Program-made: the position numbers and the translations under genes
Origin: Lentisphaeria bacterium UBA1732
GTDB taxonomy: Bacteria; Verrucomicrobiota; Lentisphaeria; Victivallales; UBA1829
Length of the DNA stretch: 64,000 nucleotides
Reading direction: 5' to 3'
NCBI GenBank assembly: GCA_002315855.1
Contig: DCIG01000048.1
Coordinates: forward strand, 9,315 to 73,314
Shown here: one piece after another, positions 63,954-64,000 of the stretch
How the letters are laid out: each line of letters starts with the position of its first letter
Numbering within the stretch: the first letter of the stretch is position 1
The notes under the pieces: model-generated
Told to the model about the DNA's origin: nothing
The model's database searches: none
Seen by the model: only the letters and a program-made list of their open reading frames with translations

Positions 63954-63999
63954 GCGTTTAGTGTTACAAAGTCGATTATAAGCGTTTTGTGTTACAAAT
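63954..63999 (+). repeat. two 18-bp direct repeats at the window edge
   Basis: GCGTTTAGTGTTACAAAG (63954-63971) and GCGTTTTGTGTTACAAAT (63982-63999), 16 of 18 identical, with a 28-base period. They lie upstream of the divergent hydrogenase-like operon and may continue past the edge. Operator, integration-type repeat or chance cannot be told apart here. Confidence 0.5.
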
Positions 64000-64000
64000 G

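Noticed and set aside
1..64000. CRISPR arrays, transposases, integrases and tRNA genes
   Set aside because: No evenly spaced repeat array, no transposase or recombinase motif and no cloverleaf with a T-loop GGTTCRA word could be found on either strand by reading.

Overview
The window comes from a Gram-negative-type bacterium with mixed GC content. The best guess is a member of the PVC group, most likely Lentisphaerota/Victivallales (inference, moderate confidence). The evidence is an LpxA acyltransferase (lipid A outer membrane), lipoproteins with lipoboxes, a prepilin carrying the H-X9-DG signature common in Lentisphaerae, Planctomycetes and Verrucomicrobia, a long PPi-dependent phosphofructokinase, and a two-part debranching enzyme. 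No rRNA or tRNA is present to settle the taxonomy. Nearly all of the DNA is coding, and there is no clear integrated phage, insertion sequence or CRISPR array.

Layout. 1-3.2 kb (+): end of riboflavin synthase, an unknown protein, PilT and UppP. 3.4-16 kb: mostly minus-strand housekeeping transcription units: an H-X9-DG prepilin; an AAA ATPase with tadA; pfp-gatC-gatA; and hom-lysC-dCMP deaminase-exported protein. One plus-strand AAA/PD-(D/E)XK gene of accessory character ends this stretch. 16.7-25.7 kb (-): one compact run lpxA-lipoprotein-glycogen debranching enzyme-lepA-lepB. 25.8-37 kb: two small exported proteins (one with a five-fold repeat), queD, a large AsmA-like protein with a calcium-type P-ATPase, and a YolD/Y-family polymerase pair. 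37.4-42.6 kb (+): sodium symporter, HU protein, a candidate 6S-like RNA, an FtsB-like protein, tsaC, pyrK-pyrD. 42.7-53 kb: two small membrane proteins, an SPFH protein, a tightly overlapping rhlB-spoU-nadK-coaB operon, and mutS-xseB. 53.2-56.5 kb (+): zinc-ribbon membrane protein, a hydrolase-fold protein without its catalytic residues, and a methylenetetrahydrofolate-reductase-like protein. 56.6-63.8 kb (-): a six-gene membrane complex related to hydrogenase-4.

The most interesting locus is the last one. It has the subunits of an energy-converting group 4 hydrogenase (antiporter-like HyfB and HyfF, HyfC, HyfE, a NuoC/NuoD-type large subunit, and a ferredoxin fused to the small subunit), but the large subunit has lost every nickel-binding cysteine. 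It is therefore better read as a hydrogenase-related (Ehr-type) ion-pumping complex with an unknown electron acceptor. It converges on the divergent MTHFR/pseudo-hydrolase operon. The second notable signal is a pair of promoter-driven candidate RNAs, at 39.6 kb (+) and 44.0 kb (-), that share the same terminal stem sequence.

Promoters here are unusually regular: TTGAnn (or a relative), 16-18 bases, then TATATT. I could place fifteen by eye, including one overlapping divergent pair at 25.8 kb. Many genes inside operons overlap by 4-8 bases, so start codons were chosen mainly from these overlaps and from Shine-Dalgarno positions.
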